A DNA stretch of 64,000 bases, from contig NZ_BAZR01000020.1 in the NCBI RefSeq assembly GCF_001315105.1, positions 1-64,000 on the forward strand, written 5' to 3'. The notes under the pieces were generated by a model, which saw only the letters and a list, made by a program, of their open reading frames with translations, had not been told where the DNA came from and searched no databases. The first letter of the stretch is position 1, and each line of letters starts with the position of its first letter. Of the stretch, positions 63,626-64,000 are shown in pieces. The position numbers were made by a program, and so were the translations under genes. Source of the DNA: Paenibacillus sp. JCM 10914. GTDB taxonomy: Bacteria; Bacillota; Bacilli; Paenibacillales; Paenibacillaceae.

Positions 63626-64000
63626 TTAATTGCGACTGTTAGTTTGGGATGGCGTGGTCGATGTATCTGTACTTTCGTTACGGCCTGCAGCCGGCTTGCC
63701 GTCTGTTCCGTCGCCTTCCGTCTGGGATTCGGCCGGATCAGGCACGGGCGGATTCATGACCTCTTGAATATATTCCTTCAGACTATCCGGATTGCCGACC
63801 GTTAGAACGGCCGCTCCGCCGATAGTTTCTTCTTTGAGCAGTTTCATTGGAGGGATCTGCTCGCTGCCGTTCATTTTGCTCTTGTAAGCGACGTTTGCGA
63901 GCTTCCACATATCATCAATCTCAAGATTGGTATCAATATAAGGGCTAACCGATTTCAAAATATCCGGCAACTTCATGATGGAGGTCGTCGTTTGCATCTT
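63626..64000 (-). CDS. Probable LytR-CpsA-Psr (LCP) family protein (partial, C-terminus)
   Basis: The frame is open to the right window edge, so only the last 124 residues are seen. The segment TTSIMKLPDILKSVSPYIDTNLEIDDMWKLANVAYK followed by GGAAVLTVGNPDSLKEYIQEVMN fits the end of LCP proteins, which attach glycopolymers to peptidoglycan. The tail is a low-complexity Glu/Gly/Thr/Ser region (about residues 85-124) that is probably extracellular. The catalytic part would lie outside the window, so the assignment is tentative. Confidence 0.6.
   Translation of the reverse strand, partial: KMQTTTSIMKLPDILKSVSPYIDTNLEIDDMWKLANVAYKSKMNGSEQIPPMKLLKEETIGGAAVLTVGNPDSLKEYIQEVMNPPVPDPAESQTEGDGTDGKPAAGRNESTDTSTTPSQTNSRN

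Overview
The window looks like a chromosomal segment of a Paenibacillus-type Firmicute. Evidence: strong AGGAGG-like ribosome sites, GTG/TTG starts, YesM/YesN two-component pairs beside sugar ABC transporters without their own ATPase, EcsAB, bacilliredoxin BrxB, YneF, a class-3 lipase with a WXG100-type partner, and a sporulation-kinase-like sensor. No rRNA, tRNA, CRISPR, phage or insertion sequence was seen. Genus is inferred from gene content, not from a marker gene.

Layout. 1-2374: end of an ECF-type ATPase and a DHA2 drug exporter. 2376-2655: a 51-bp palindromic tandem array. 2873-13313: a galactan locus (YesM/YesN pair, LplA/LplB/YtcP-like lipoprotein and permeases, GH42 beta-galactosidase, secreted GH53 endo-galactanase) with a CcpA (cre) site. 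13480-16943: an MFS exporter and EcsAB. 17037-25692: housekeeping genes (flavoprotein, sensor kinase, brxB, nadE, acpS, mutY, MFS, sodA). 25952-31753: an operon with a large secreted beta-sandwich protein and a MacB-like ABC/FtsX/adaptor efflux system. 32113-36236: GNAT, lepB, a queG-ogt fusion, yneF, folE. 36327-38330: a compact lipoprotein / lipase-WXG / WXG100 cassette that resembles a type VII secretion lipase toxin with immunity protein and helper. 38591-45017: extended SodF-like protein, hydrolase, IclR regulator, a 51-aa gene, aconitase. 45313-53848: amidase, ddl, a small gene coupled to uvsE, inositol monophosphatase, SGNH hydrolase, SLC13-type transporter. 53955-54220: a second array of the same 51-bp family. 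54453-61087: a second YesM/YesN-ABC sugar locus. 61197-64000: aminoglycoside 6-adenylyltransferase, hemL, end of a probable LCP protein.

Two points matter for any reader. First, nine genes are broken by eleven single-base losses in all, and each can be repaired by lengthening a short homopolymer run by one base. The affected genes include nadE, so consensus sequencing errors are more likely than real decay. I list these genes as pseudogene entries that span the whole repaired reading frame. Second, the two most unusual signals are the lipase/WXG100/lipoprotein cassette and the pair of 51-bp palindromic arrays, each lying just upstream of a YesM-type kinase gene.
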